DNA from: Paulownia fortunei
Lineage: Eukaryota > Streptophyta > Magnoliopsida > Lamiales > Paulowniaceae
Reading direction: 5' to 3'
NCBI GenBank assembly: GCA_019321725.1
Contig: CM033107.1
Span: 26,775,445-26,839,444 of the forward strand
Length of the DNA stretch: 64,000 nt
Shown piece by piece: positions 52,039-64,000 of the stretch (its first letter is position 1; each line of letters opens with the position of its first letter). Below the pieces are notes generated by a model. That model did no database searches, was not told the origin of the DNA, and was given only the letters and a program-made list of their open reading frames with translations. The translations under genes were made by a program, and so were the position numbers.

Positions 52039-55000
52039 TCATGGGTCAATAAACTTCGGAAAGTTTGCCTTGCCCAGATAAACCTGTTGCATTTCCTCTC
52101 TCCATATCTACAGCAGTAACATATAAATGGTTTGTGAAACTTTCAAGGCTTGACTTGTTTTAGAAGGGAAAAAAGTAGTGGTCCCAAACTAAATTCAAGC
52201 ACATACCATGTCACGAAATTCAAGCCTTATATGCGGTACATTTGTCTTGTGAATGTCATTTCCATCCGGTCCGTGCTTGAAGTACTCCTTACCAATCCAG
52301 TGAGACTGCAAAGAAATTGATGGCCAGAGCAATCAGAAAAGCGCTCAAACCAGTAATGATGAGTGAGAGTATAATATAGCTTGATGCAGGAAAATAAATT
52401 CTAATCTTTTATATACCTGCAGACCAAATTTAATTCACCCGTTGGAAATTTATCAATATCAGCTTGATAACAAAGATTGGCACCCGTACACAAGACTAAC
52501 TTAATCAAGCTTATGATAGTTCTACACGTGTTTAAGTCAAACTTGTCTTCTCCAGTGCACATTCAAACATTGACATTATTAGATACCTCACTAGCACTCG
52601 AATAAATGCAATAATTAAGATCAAACTACACGCTTAATCAGTTATATGTGGATTCAAACCATCAAACCAAAGATTTGGGCAGAGGCATGATCTAGGAAGA
52701 GACTGCTACAACCCCAGGCCTTTGGAAACAGGCTTTGAAGATAGTTTCTCATGTATACTTGCTTGCCTTTTCTCGAAATCATTGAATAGTATATATCTCA
52801 GGTTTTTTCTTTTTGCCAAATAAATTGGAACAGGCAGCTATAAACAATGAAAATCAGTCCTAGCATGCAATGCTGACTACTATGCAATATCAACTCCAGA
52901 TCTGATATAAATTCAGTATCAATCTGTTTCTTCTATGAAAAAGCCAATATAGGTTAGAATAATTCATAACAGAACAAAAATGATGATAATTTCTGGAAAT
53001 ACCGCATACCTTTAAAGCATGCGAAAAACCAGACTGATACACCGAATTACGAGCAATCTCACATAAGTCACATGAACTTAACTTCCAGACCTGTAATAAC
53101 AAAAGGAGTAAGGAATCTGTAAGAGTTCCAATAGTTTAAGTATTCAGAGTGGAGAAATATCCAGATTAGGCATACTCACAGAAGCCGCTATACTGTATTC
53201 TTCCACCAGGGGCTCTTTTGTTAAGTGAATTTGTAATGGATCATCAGTTGATAGGGATACATTGAGGCCCCGAAGGAAAAACATGGGAAAAGGATTACGA
53301 TGGTAGTCCAAGAATAAAGAGTTGTTGCTCAAAGGAGACATAGCCAGACCAATCTGAATTCACAAGCCAGTTCAGACATTAGAAACTAGTATAAACAGGC
53401 AAATATTTTACTTCAACTTTTTTCTACTTGCCTGGGCTAGGTAGTATAAATACTGAAGAACAGGAGATTTTCTAAGATTGATTCCATGTGCAATATTATG
53501 AGCCATGAGAAATGTTGCTGCAAGATGGTCTATGTCACCAGCCTGATCATTTCACAATATCTTAGAAATGTATACAATCTACACAAGGCGGTGAGAAAAG
53601 AAAAATGATGAATGAATATAATTGTTCACCTCTCCAGAATGAGGCCGGAACTTAATAGTCGTCATACCTTTCGACTCACGAAGCTGAAAATGTACAATTG
53701 AAAACTTTAATTTGAATATATCAAAATAGATGACCAATAACTAAAAAGTGCAAGATCCAATCAAGTATTTCCTGAACACCTTTATTTTTTGTGAGAGAAA
53801 GATGGTTAAAAACTTTAAAGGAAAAAAGGTTTCTCTCTTCTTATTATGAACATTATAAGAAGCTAATGTTTTTGCATGTCATGTCTTGTTTAGGTCATTT
53901 CAAGTTGATGAGACTATGCTATATAAAGGTAAGGATTCATAAAGCATGTGGCATCCCTGTTTTGGAATTATGGTTGACAACAAGGTACAGCCTACTCCGT
54001 CTCAAAAGAACACTAAAAATAAATGCGCATGGCACAAGTAGATCACTTTACTGAATCAATGTGACCACACTATTATATCTACATCATAAGTGGAGATAGA
54101 AAATCAAGTAAAAATTTCTCTGGGAATAATTGGCTCTATCTTAAAGTGGTGCTGCTCTTTTTTCCCCAACAGAAGGGCAAAGAAAACTACCACAACAGAC
54201 AGACAACAAACTTGCTAACATGAACAAAAAGAGGTTTAAGAAAGATCTTTAAGTTCATATTGAGTGGTACAAAATGGTTATGAGACGCACACCTTGTTCA
54301 GAGTGTAGAGGTTAGCATAGCAGTAGTATGCATAGTAAGAAAATGCAGGATTAAATATATTGGTCCACTGAGCCGGTGTAGGCATGTGTTTTGTAGGCCG
54401 TCTTTCAGGCTTGCTTTCATCATCCACAAGATCCAGTCCAACAACCTGTTTAAGACCAAAGATAATGGTAGTTCAAAACAATTCCAAGGTGAGAGACTAG
54501 GAAATGACACTAAATTTGATTTAGACATTTGCATTTACAGGTTGAATTTTAACAGTGTTAGGAACCTAAGAAACATAGATTAACATGGTTCACAGCCACT
54601 TAAAAGTGGCCCAAGAGTAACTAAAGGTAAAATAAAATAAATGACCCAACGGAGCAAGAGCTTTACCAACAAAAAGAGAACAACATGACTCATGTTCCTC
54701 AGTAAATACAATAAGGAAAAATTCAATCATCAGACTCCAAAAATTGCATTTCCAGATTTCTAAGTCGTCTAAATCAGTTAATTAATTATAATAATTGCAG
54801 ATCATGAAAATTTTACTTGAGAACCACATAGATAACCTATATGGGGTGGCATCAAAATGTTTATAATATAAGATGGGAACTGACAAACCTGCTTTAAGAA
54901 AACATGCAACTGTGGATGTGAATCCGGATCAACAGTAACCTCAAATAAAGGCAGAAAGATGTTATCAAGGATGTTCTGAAATGAAGTCACGATTCCCATC

Positions 55001-58000
55001 TCCTTGTACACATTGTAGAGTCTTGGAAGCTAGATGATAGAATTTCAACAACAAGAATAAGATCAACCACATTTCTGACAAAAAGAGATATAGATGCACA
55101 TAATGCTGGTGTGAACTAAAAGCAAAAGGGAAAATGTAACAAGTACGAATTCTTTGCAATTATGCTACTCTCAATACTAAAGCAAAATTTGATGATAAAA
55201 GTTTTAACACAGGACTAATAAAATAATGCCGCATTCAACCTATTTTAGTTAATTCATATTAAGATCAATATTACTAAGTCTATTTTCTTCTTCTGTTACA
55301 AAATACCTAGCCAAAGTATAATAATTTCTCAGAATACCCAAGTAATGTGAGATGTCCATATGTAAAGATTTTTATCCCACAAGCTATGAAGCCCAAGGAT
55401 AAAAAAAATTAAAGTACAATTGTTACAATAAATTCACTTAGGCGCAATTTTTTTCACATATCATCAACGATAAAATCTGACAATTTTATGGAACTGGCAC
55501 CGGACAGCCACCTTTTGTGAGATCTAGAAACTTCCATACTTGCAACTTCTCATCATAAATTCTCACAGCGAGAATAGACTGTGATGATAATTAGGTCAGA
55601 GTCCACATATCACAATCTAGGACAAGATGGTAAAACTCAAGAAAGCTTTGTTTCCAGTTTACTAGGATACTTCAAGATAATGTAAGATCAATCAGGTTCT
55701 TTGAGGTTGTTTCGTGAGCCCCCTCCACATATATGTTCACTTGACATTTATAACATAAATTTCCAAAGATGCTGCTCAGGATAAAATTGAAGTGCCACTT
55801 CTTATTTAGAAAGCATGTAATACCCATTAGTCATATGATCACCAGTAATTATAACATCAGCATTTGCTGCAATATTAAATGGATAAGATATATGCAATTT
55901 TTTTTTACCTGAATCAGCCAAACAACATTCTCACTGTACAAGTCATTATTTACTATCCAACTTGCCAGTTGGTCCCACTCACTCATCTTTCTGCCATATA
56001 TTGATATGCGATATTCGGCCATCTGCACAGGAGCAAGACAACAGTGTCAGAAACTAAACTTAGAAGATTCAAGCAAACAAACCATACATCACAAAATTTA
56101 AAACAAGCATGCCCCCTGCAGCATATGTTGCACTGCAATCATAATACAGGTACTGTACATTTCAGACTTGAATACACATACAACAGCATCCTGATAATTA
56201 AGAAGAGTAAGCATGGTTATCAAACATTTCAGAAAGGTATTTCTCTAATGCCAGTGTCTCATTGACATTGTTGGAGTATAAATGGAATCATAATCACCAA
56301 AAGGGGAGACATACAAATTCAAACCAAGATGTCTTAGAAGGCATTTAATTACAAAAATTTAAAATACAAAGCACTGCAACAAGTATGATTACTAATAATA
56401 AGAATGTGGCAAAAGAATATTACAAAGCATTGCGACAAGCATGATAACTTATAATAAGAACGTGGCAAATGAATAACTCATGGCTCCATTTCACACATAT
56501 AAAAAGCAAGTCAACCAAATCCCACCCTCCCCCCACCCCAAACCCAGTAAAAGAATAAGTTGTATGGCTTCATATAAATAAAGTATCCAATGACAAATAA
56601 ATCCACCAACAGGTTATCAAATACCCACTTGATATTTACTTGCAGCCAGATCTGAAATAACTTGCTTAGTCAATTCACCAAGGAAACGACCTGTTGGTAA
56701 CATGAAAAGTTAAACTAGAAGTCCATCAGCAGAAACCATGTCATCAGATTAACCGAACATGCTGTAACTATGAACCAGAATAAGAAGCTCAATGAAATGA
56801 TCTAATGACAACTTTCTAAAATAGATATCACTGTTTATGCCTCTATAATTGGTGATGTGTAATTTCACTATACATAGACTTGCAAATCACATCTTTTTTG
56901 GGTATTAACTTTCAATGTCCTGCCAGAGAGAAGAAAAGAACAGAATGTACCCTGTATGAGATTATCCTGCTTCAGAAAGATCTCTCTTAATCTACTCTGA
57001 CCACAGGGATTATACTTCAAATTAAATTTGTCAAAGCGATGAAAGGTGCTTTTGTCAGCATGAACATCTAATAGGTCAACATTCAGATCATACCTGTCGA
57101 TTTTTTTATCAAACAAAAATTCATCAGCTTCAGTAAGAAATAAATAGCAACAGGAGCAATGAGGTGAATGGTGAAAATTATAACTATAATAGCCTAAAGA
57201 GTTAACAACGCAAAACAACAATATTTCCCCAACTCTTTTTTTATCTTTTTCCCCTAATACAATCCTTAAAAGCTGTATTTTTACCCAGTTAAATCCAAGC
57301 TCTCAAACACCTCTTTCAAGGTTAGATATGTCCCATCTCGGAATATAACAACCTGAAAACGAGCAAATGAATCCTTGTTATTTACATCAGAATAACCAGC
57401 ATATAATCTACAATTATTTCCATCAGTAGTGTTAAAATTAACAGACCTATATTTAAATATCGTCCCCCCCATCCTTATAACCTCAAGTAGAGGACACTTG
57501 TTCTTAGAAAAACAGAAGTGGAACATAAATGCCAAATGGAAAGATCAAACAAAGCATTACCTCGCCTGGTTCCTTCCTCAACTTCGATTTTATAAACCTT
57601 AAAAGATGTTTCTGGTTCATGCAAGCTGAGTGATGAACATGTGTGTCGACTTTCCTAACATTATAAAAATCTCGATGTGGCGCACTTTTCTGGGCCAGGA
57701 ACTCCCTGTCCGCATTAAGCATCAGATGAAGGTTGAATTTCTGGGGCCCCATACACATCAACAGTATTAGATGAGTTTGTTATTTCAAATCAAAATTTCA
57801 TAATGCATAACTTACGATCAGAAGGATGCATCAACCTGTTCTAGAAGAACTAGCCTGTGGTGGCATAGAGTTCGGATATTCCCAGCTGCTATAACCTTAA
57901 GGATATGATGCAGGTCAGTGAAAAAGGTTGTAGCATCAGCTACAGGAAAAAGTTTCTCTTCTGCTGCGGAAAAAAATAAAGAACTACTATTAGAAAGAGG

Positions 58001-61000
58001 AAAAATACATTTCAGAAGTATACTAATTACGGAGGATTAATCAATTTTTTTGCATCTTACAATCTCTATTCGCATAAACATAAACAACTCCATCTTCCAT
58101 CTGAAAATAGTGCTGCAAGAATTTGAATTCAGTTCATCAAAACAGTGAGAAAAATGGAAAGAGAATATTGGATAGACAAGCACAAGCACAAAAAGGAAGA
58201 GATAAATATATTAATTCACTGACAACACTTACATCAGATTTCCCCTCTGGAGTATGATCAAAAGGATTCTGGATTGGCTTTGGAGTACTAGGATCAGATA
58301 TAATTTCCTTTTCCCATGGAGCAACAGCTTCTCTAAAAACATAACTTCTCCGCATTTCAAGGCAATCTTGCAGTGTACGGTAGACCTCCACTTCATCCAG
58401 AGATGGTATCTCTAACGGCAATCACGTGGAAAAAAAAAAATCAAAACCACAAAATCCATTTGGCCAATGCAAAACTTTTAGCTCAGAAATTGACTAATTT
58501 ATGCAAGATGAAAAGCAATTTGCAAGTTTTAATTTTTGAAAGAATAAATAAAAAAATAAAGCCGTCCAATATATAGGTAAGGAAAACAGGACACAAAGAG
58601 GGGCAAACCATCCTCAGATGCTGAGTTAATCAGCAACATAACCACACATTATGACATCTCTTTGTAACACAGACTCATCCATTAAACATTGTAGAAAATA
58701 TTAACTAGCAATATAGCAACATTCTTGACATACGACTATGACAAAACAGCAAAACCAAAAATGTCAATAAAGATGTTGGTAGGGAACAATGAAGTCAGAA
58801 ATAAATGATGCCAAAAGGTATGACTCTCAAGAATGCAAAAGGGTACCAACAGTATCAAGTAGGAGAAAATATTATGTTATTTCAAAAGCTGGCGAAGGAT
58901 TTCCCTTCAAGCAATGTCTATATGCACTCAAGGGCATGCCTGGAGGTTAACTAACTGCCCAAAATTTCATGCATCAAAAAAGGGCAATGAGAGCAATACC
59001 CAAAGGGGAAATTCTCAATCGTACAAAAGTCTCTTGCTCTGGTTCCTTCCTTAAAATATCAGCAGCTACAGGATCAGGTTGAACACCATGCAGGTCACCA
59101 GATACACTATGCGAGCGAATCATGCTTGATGTAGCCACGGGCATTGTGTCACCAGTTGCATTTATATGGTCAGGTACATTCTGAAACATGCTTTCACAAT
59201 CAGGGTTCATCTAGTTATCCAACTAAATGTTGGAATCTTTTCAAAAGAATGTGGAAAGAATGGCATATTTCATATATAATGCAGATGACAGACATCCGTG
59301 CAAGTTTTCAAGTTTATGTGTGTGAGTAAGAGAAAGGGGACAAAGAGAAGATGAACCTGAGTAAGCATTTTCTATTTATCAACTCTACTCACCGCATTTC
59401 CATTAGTATCAATATATGTAGTGTCTAGCTTAGCAATATCAGTCATATTATCTTCGTCATCTGAATCTTCTACACTCTCAAATGCACTTGCACTAGCAAC
59501 AGGTGATTTAGGAGAAGTAGGCCGAATAAGATGACCCGCTCTGGTTGTTGAACTCACGTTACCAGATTTTCCTGAAACAAAAGAAGTCACTACTATTAAA
59601 CCAAATCATATGTGAGGATCAACTGAAAAATGAAAAAGAATAACAAAAGAAGGAACAGAATCTCTGCAGCCTGATTTAATGGCAGTCGAGAGTGTGACAT
59701 CAACAAAACACTAGCTTTGCAATATTGCATAACCATTTTACTTAGAAGGGACTAACAAGACAAACATAGTACTTCTTCAAATAATTTCTCGGGGAAAACC
59801 TGTTAAGCAAAGAAATTTATCCACTTGCTTGAGTATAACTAACAGCAAAGGCGAGTGATATAACACACTGCAGCTAAAATTCTAATGTTTCCCAAGACCA
59901 TGTTTCTTATTTATTCAGAATTTTGGATATAGTTTTTTCTCCATTTCATTTTCTTCCTTTCGGTGCAATGATTTACTAAGAGATGGATACGGTGAGGTCC
60001 AGCATGACACCATGTATGACATCCAAACAAAAAAAATTGGCAGCAAAAGCAGGAGCTAAATAAGAAATCAATACTGCACCCACCTCTGAGGACAGATAGA
60101 TAATATAGGTTGTTATAGTAACCTATTTATCAAACAAGTTATAATGACAATCCATAAACAAATCCCTTTCCCGTTTTCTTGCAGTTGTAGGTCTATAGGG
60201 AAAGGAGCAGTTTCATTTAGGTAAAACATCTTATTTTAGACAAATATTTCAATGCTTCAAGGAGAAAGAGCCATGGACATTTAAAAATGCCTTTTACTGC
60301 CTAAAAACTACACCATTTAATAAATTTTCAATTAAAGATCCAACTCTCTAGGAAAATGTAAGATCAATTAGATCACATATACAACACCATAATTATGTGA
60401 AACTTGTGTGCTAAACGTACATGTTGCTAAGAGCTATTGTAAGCAGTAGGCTAAGAAATTATGCATCGATGGTCCTTTTTCATCTTTTACAATTTTTAAG
60501 CTTTCTATGGTTATAAATGACTGCTACATGTTCCTGAAGCATGGTTGCTGATATAGTTTTAAAGCATTTATTACCTTTTAATTTTAAACATGCTTCATAA
60601 ATTCTTTGAAAATATATTTCCTGAATGGAATCAAAATGAGCAGTTGGTAACGACAATGTAGACAATGATTTGCACAAAAGATCCATTCAAAGTATGATCT
60701 CGTCAACTACAAGTTATCTACACATAGTGTGTAACTAAACATGGTAGTTTCTGCTATCCCAAATAACAATATAATTTCATTTTCCATGTTTTCAATATGG
60801 CATGATAGAAAAAGTGAAAATTAGCAATCTCAATTCACAGGAACAAATCAAGTAAAACCAACAAATAGCATATAGCCTGTGCTATGCACATAAATCAATA
60901 AAAAAATGATTTATGAATGTCACAATTTAATGGGGATGATTCTAAAAAGTATTCTGTATATATCAAATCAAGTAATAACAACAATGCCCATGGAAAGTCT

Positions 61001-61915
61001 TAACATCTAGTTAATAACTTTCCGCCATTGTTAATATTTTCAACACAATTAACGACAAGAAAAGGACCAAGTTCATATTGTGATGGGCAGATTACAGCTG
61101 AAGAAGGAAATGAATGCAAGATGGAGCACACGACCAAATGAATTCAGCTAATCAAATTATATCACTAGTATTGGGAATAGCTTGAAACACCACTAATTAC
61201 ATAATCCATGCACTATGCTTGAACCCAACATATGGATTTCAATCCACCTAGCTTAACAGGATTCTCAATTAGTCAACAACTAGCACTGAAGTACCAGTAC
61301 GCCAATACTCCTCCACACATCAATCCCCCACCCCCACCCCACTAAAATGATGCATATCAAGCTTATGTATTGTTTTACTCCACGAAAAGGAAGCTTTGCA
61401 AATTCCAACCAAATTTCGGATTACTTTCCAAAAGCATGGTAACAGTCCTCAATTTACACATGCATACATCTTTTCATTAAGCAAAACTAAATAAATTTCG
61501 GTTCACTTTATCATTCCGGTGAAAAGTCCGACATTAGCATACCTTCAGGGAGCGTTTGAAGCCTCGGCAACCCCGGCGGAATAGCATCCACATGCACCGA
61601 ACCGTTCCTCTTCTCCTCCACCTCACCTACGCTGCCGCCGCCGGAAAACGCCGTCACGTCCGGCAACGACGCCGAACCGCGGCGGTTGTATCCACCATTC
61701 CCCTTCCTGCGCCTCCGCGAAGGGTACTTCTTAACGTGGTCCGCCGCATCGCCGCCGTCCTCCGCCGCCGCTATGTCGTCTCTATCCCTCTCTATCGCCT
61801 TCGCGAACTCAAGCAACTGGTTTAGGGTTTTCCTATGCATATAGTACGCCGAAACCGCCACGAACGACGCTCCAAAGAGCGCCGCCATTGCTAGATGCAG
61901 CGAATAAGCGTCCAT
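52039..61915 (-). CDS. FAC1: AMP deaminase (EMBRYONIC FACTOR 1 type)
   Basis: Converts AMP to IMP and ammonia, setting the adenylate balance. Nineteen exons (minus): 61543-61915, 59393-59571, 59000-59180, 58233-58411, 58061-58112, 57836-57963, 57561-57740, 57285-57352, 56951-57093, 56629-56690, 55909-56022, 54889-55029, 54293-54445, 53630-53683, 53432-53542, 53180-53353, 53010-53090, 52207-52305, 52039-52107. They join in frame to 846 residues, close to the length I recall for Arabidopsis FAC1 (about 840). An N-terminal membrane anchor (about 5-24) is followed by a Ser/Gly-rich regulatory region with [16 protein letters not shown]. Zinc ligands are at [11 protein letters not shown] (H398, H400), and the catalytic loop is SLSTDDPL (D743-D744). 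Intron 1 is about 2 kb and intron 15 is GC-AG. The start at 61915 (MDAYSLHL) fits the family; an in-frame ATG 24 nt upstream exists. Confidence 0.96.
53354..53431 (-). other. GC-AG intron (intron 15 of AMP deaminase)
   Basis: Exon 15 ends TAGCCCAG and the intron opens GCAAGT; the 3' end is TTCAG. The joined protein reads [16 protein letters not shown] as in the family. Confidence 0.88.
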
Positions 61916-61989
61916 TTCACTGTATATGTAGAGATACACACAACACTACGTATGTGTAACTGTATTTACACGGAAATTAGTGTATCTGC

Positions 61990-64000
61990 AATAGAGAGAG
62001 AATTGAAAAACCCTACTACTGAAGATAGTAGAGAGAAGCCTGTTTTGGTTTTTTGTCAGGAGAGACGGGGGAAGGGGAGAGCTGACAGTATTTATAGGCA
62101 GGAGAGAGAGAACCGGAGGAGGAGCATAGCACATCAATATTCGTTTATGCGTTTCCGTATTTTTCTTTTTCTTTTTTTTTTTTTTTTGAGTTGAAAAATC
62201 TCTTTTTTATTTATTATTAGGAAATAATTTAATGAGATCTTCTCAATTGTTGTGTGTAAATAAAAAAAAAAATGGGGTTATAATTAGATTATATTGTGAT
62301 TGGTTATTTATTTTAAATTTTGAATTATTTTATGATTAATCATTTTCCTTAATTGTACACGGATCAAAATGTAATTAAAAATTCACTTACTATTTATTTA
62401 TTTGGATTGGATCAAATTCAGCCCTACTAAAATTGTTGGTAAAATAAATGTGCTTTTTGTTTTTATATGATAAATTAAATTATCAACTTGATTTATTTTA
62501 CTTGTTTTTTAACATGTGACATATAAAATCTTTTTGTAAATGTTTTTATTTCTTTTTTTAACTTATGATTGAAAATTGTGTTTTATTTTTTGAAACAAAA
62601 ACAAAAAATGAAGAAAAACAAACATATTTTAGCATTTTTACTAATTAAAAATAGAAAACAATCTTTAAAAACTAAAATTAAAACCAAATAAGCCCAAATA
62701 ATTCTATGCTGTTTGAGATTTTAGTTTTTTAATAATGAATATGTATAAAAGATGTATATATTAAAAAAATATTAAATTATTAGAGTTCGGTTTATTTATT
62801 CATTAAATTTATTTAAGCATAATTTCTAGTTCAATAAGTATCTTAACCGATTAATTTCAACGTAATTAATTCATTACTTAGATTTATTTGTAAGATTAGG
62901 ATTCATTCCCTCACTTCCTTCTCCATGTATTAAGGTTTGAATTAAAGAAATATATAATATATTTTTTTGGTGCGATGCGTGCAGTGAGATTTTGCCATGA
63001 GTGGTATCTTCGTATCATCGCGGCTTTCCGGATTTTGTTAGCGATTTATTTACTGTCACTAATTAGAATAATCATATATTTACAATCAGTAATTAGATTG
63101 TGTTTAGCTTTTGCTGTTTTTTTTTTTAAATTCAGAATTTGATTGTGAGCGACTGTGTTGTGCTGTTGTTGAGTAGTTGGGCCCTGTGGCTTGTGATCCA
63201 TAATGTTGGAAATTAAAATTCATGATTTTTTATTGGGTAGGGCCTTTCATTATCTCAGCTTTGTCCACTTTCTCTAGGGAGGATTTGTGTTCAAGATCAC
63301 AAGTATAATTTAATGAATGGTAACAAAAAATTGAAGTTTCAACATTCTAAATTATGAGAATTAGGTTTGAATTTTAGTAAAATTACGGTATTTATCTAAT
63401 TCTGTAGCATTAAGTTTTTTATTATTGTAGATCTTGATGTGCTATTATTTATTGTATATAATTGATCATTAATATATTGATATGTTATTATTTACTAATT
63501 GGAAAGAGAGTCATAAAGACCCATATGCCCACGTCCCAATCGCCTCGACAATGGGACACTTTTGGCAATATAGATAGGTGTCGAAATTTGGAGTGCTCGT
63601 TAAATGAGCAATTCAATAAATTAGAATAAGTTCGATAATTCTCTATTTCAGTCTATTTCAAAATATTCTGTCACATACCCATTATTTCGACAAAAATTTA
63701 CATAAGAATAGACTAGAAATCGTTGATAAAATGCCTACTTATTTACCTTTTCTTGATGGTATTTATTGAATTGTATAATGAGAATTATGTAAATTAAATG
63801 ATTACAATGTTGAAAATATTTAGTTATTGGATTGAACAATTTGGTTGTAAGGGTGGGCCAGGGTCCGTACTAGAGTGCTTCGTGGTCTAACCAATGTGGA
63901 TTATGAGTTGATTTTCGTTATCCATTTGAGTGCTGAGAAGAAGCGCACATGTTCAAATTTCAATTGATATACTCATTTTGTAGGATTGCGCAGAAACTAC
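61990..64000. other. Promoter of AMP deaminase, then AT-rich DNA
   Basis: GA-rich leader and promoter sequence to about 62.15 kb, then a T15-type run near 62171 and AT-rich DNA to the window end. No gene, RNA or clear element supported. Confidence 0.55.

Noticed and set aside
61556..61825. 89-codon plus-strand frame
   Set aside because: Antisense to exon 1 of AMP deaminase; the Arg-rich text comes from GC-rich codons on the other strand.

Overview
This is an ordinary stretch of dicot plant nuclear DNA. It is AT-rich, its genes contain many short GT-AG introns with conserved exon phases, and nearly all proteins match plant families. I cannot name the species from the sequence. Exon boundaries were worked out by hand from splice sites, reading phase and family resemblance; they have not been tested against transcripts.

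Layout. 1-4469 (-): CPK13-type calcium-dependent protein kinase, cut off by the window start. 4.5-10.9 kb: long AT-rich intergenic DNA. 10876-11991 (+): trihelix transcription factor of the GT-3a/GT-3b group. 14625-16011 (-): plant protein with a VARLMGL motif. 18666-18738 (+): tRNA-Ala(AGC). 20060-20740 (+): first two exons only of an acyl-CoA oxidase 4 gene. 22134-22466 (-): PHF5A/SF3b14b splicing factor. 24452-31443 (-): 20-exon SAC-domain phosphoinositide phosphatase. 32534-32845 (-): histone H4. 34725-37487 (-): two ends of a glutaredoxin S16 gene whose catalytic middle is missing. 40415-42578 (+): TBL-family polysaccharide O-acetyltransferase. 43789-45331 (+): 72-residue protein in four exons. 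46686-50306 (+): SCO1/HCC1 copper chaperone. 52039-61915 (-): 19-exon AMP deaminase of the FAC1 type. 62-64 kb: AT-rich DNA with no gene seen.

The genes do not form a pathway or cluster. They are independent housekeeping, signalling and cell-wall genes, as expected in a plant gene island. The most notable observations are a likely U12-type (minor spliceosome) intron with AT-AA ends in the SAC phosphatase gene, two GC-AG introns, a gutted GRXS16 copy, and a truncated ACX4 copy. I found no convincing new multi-gene system.
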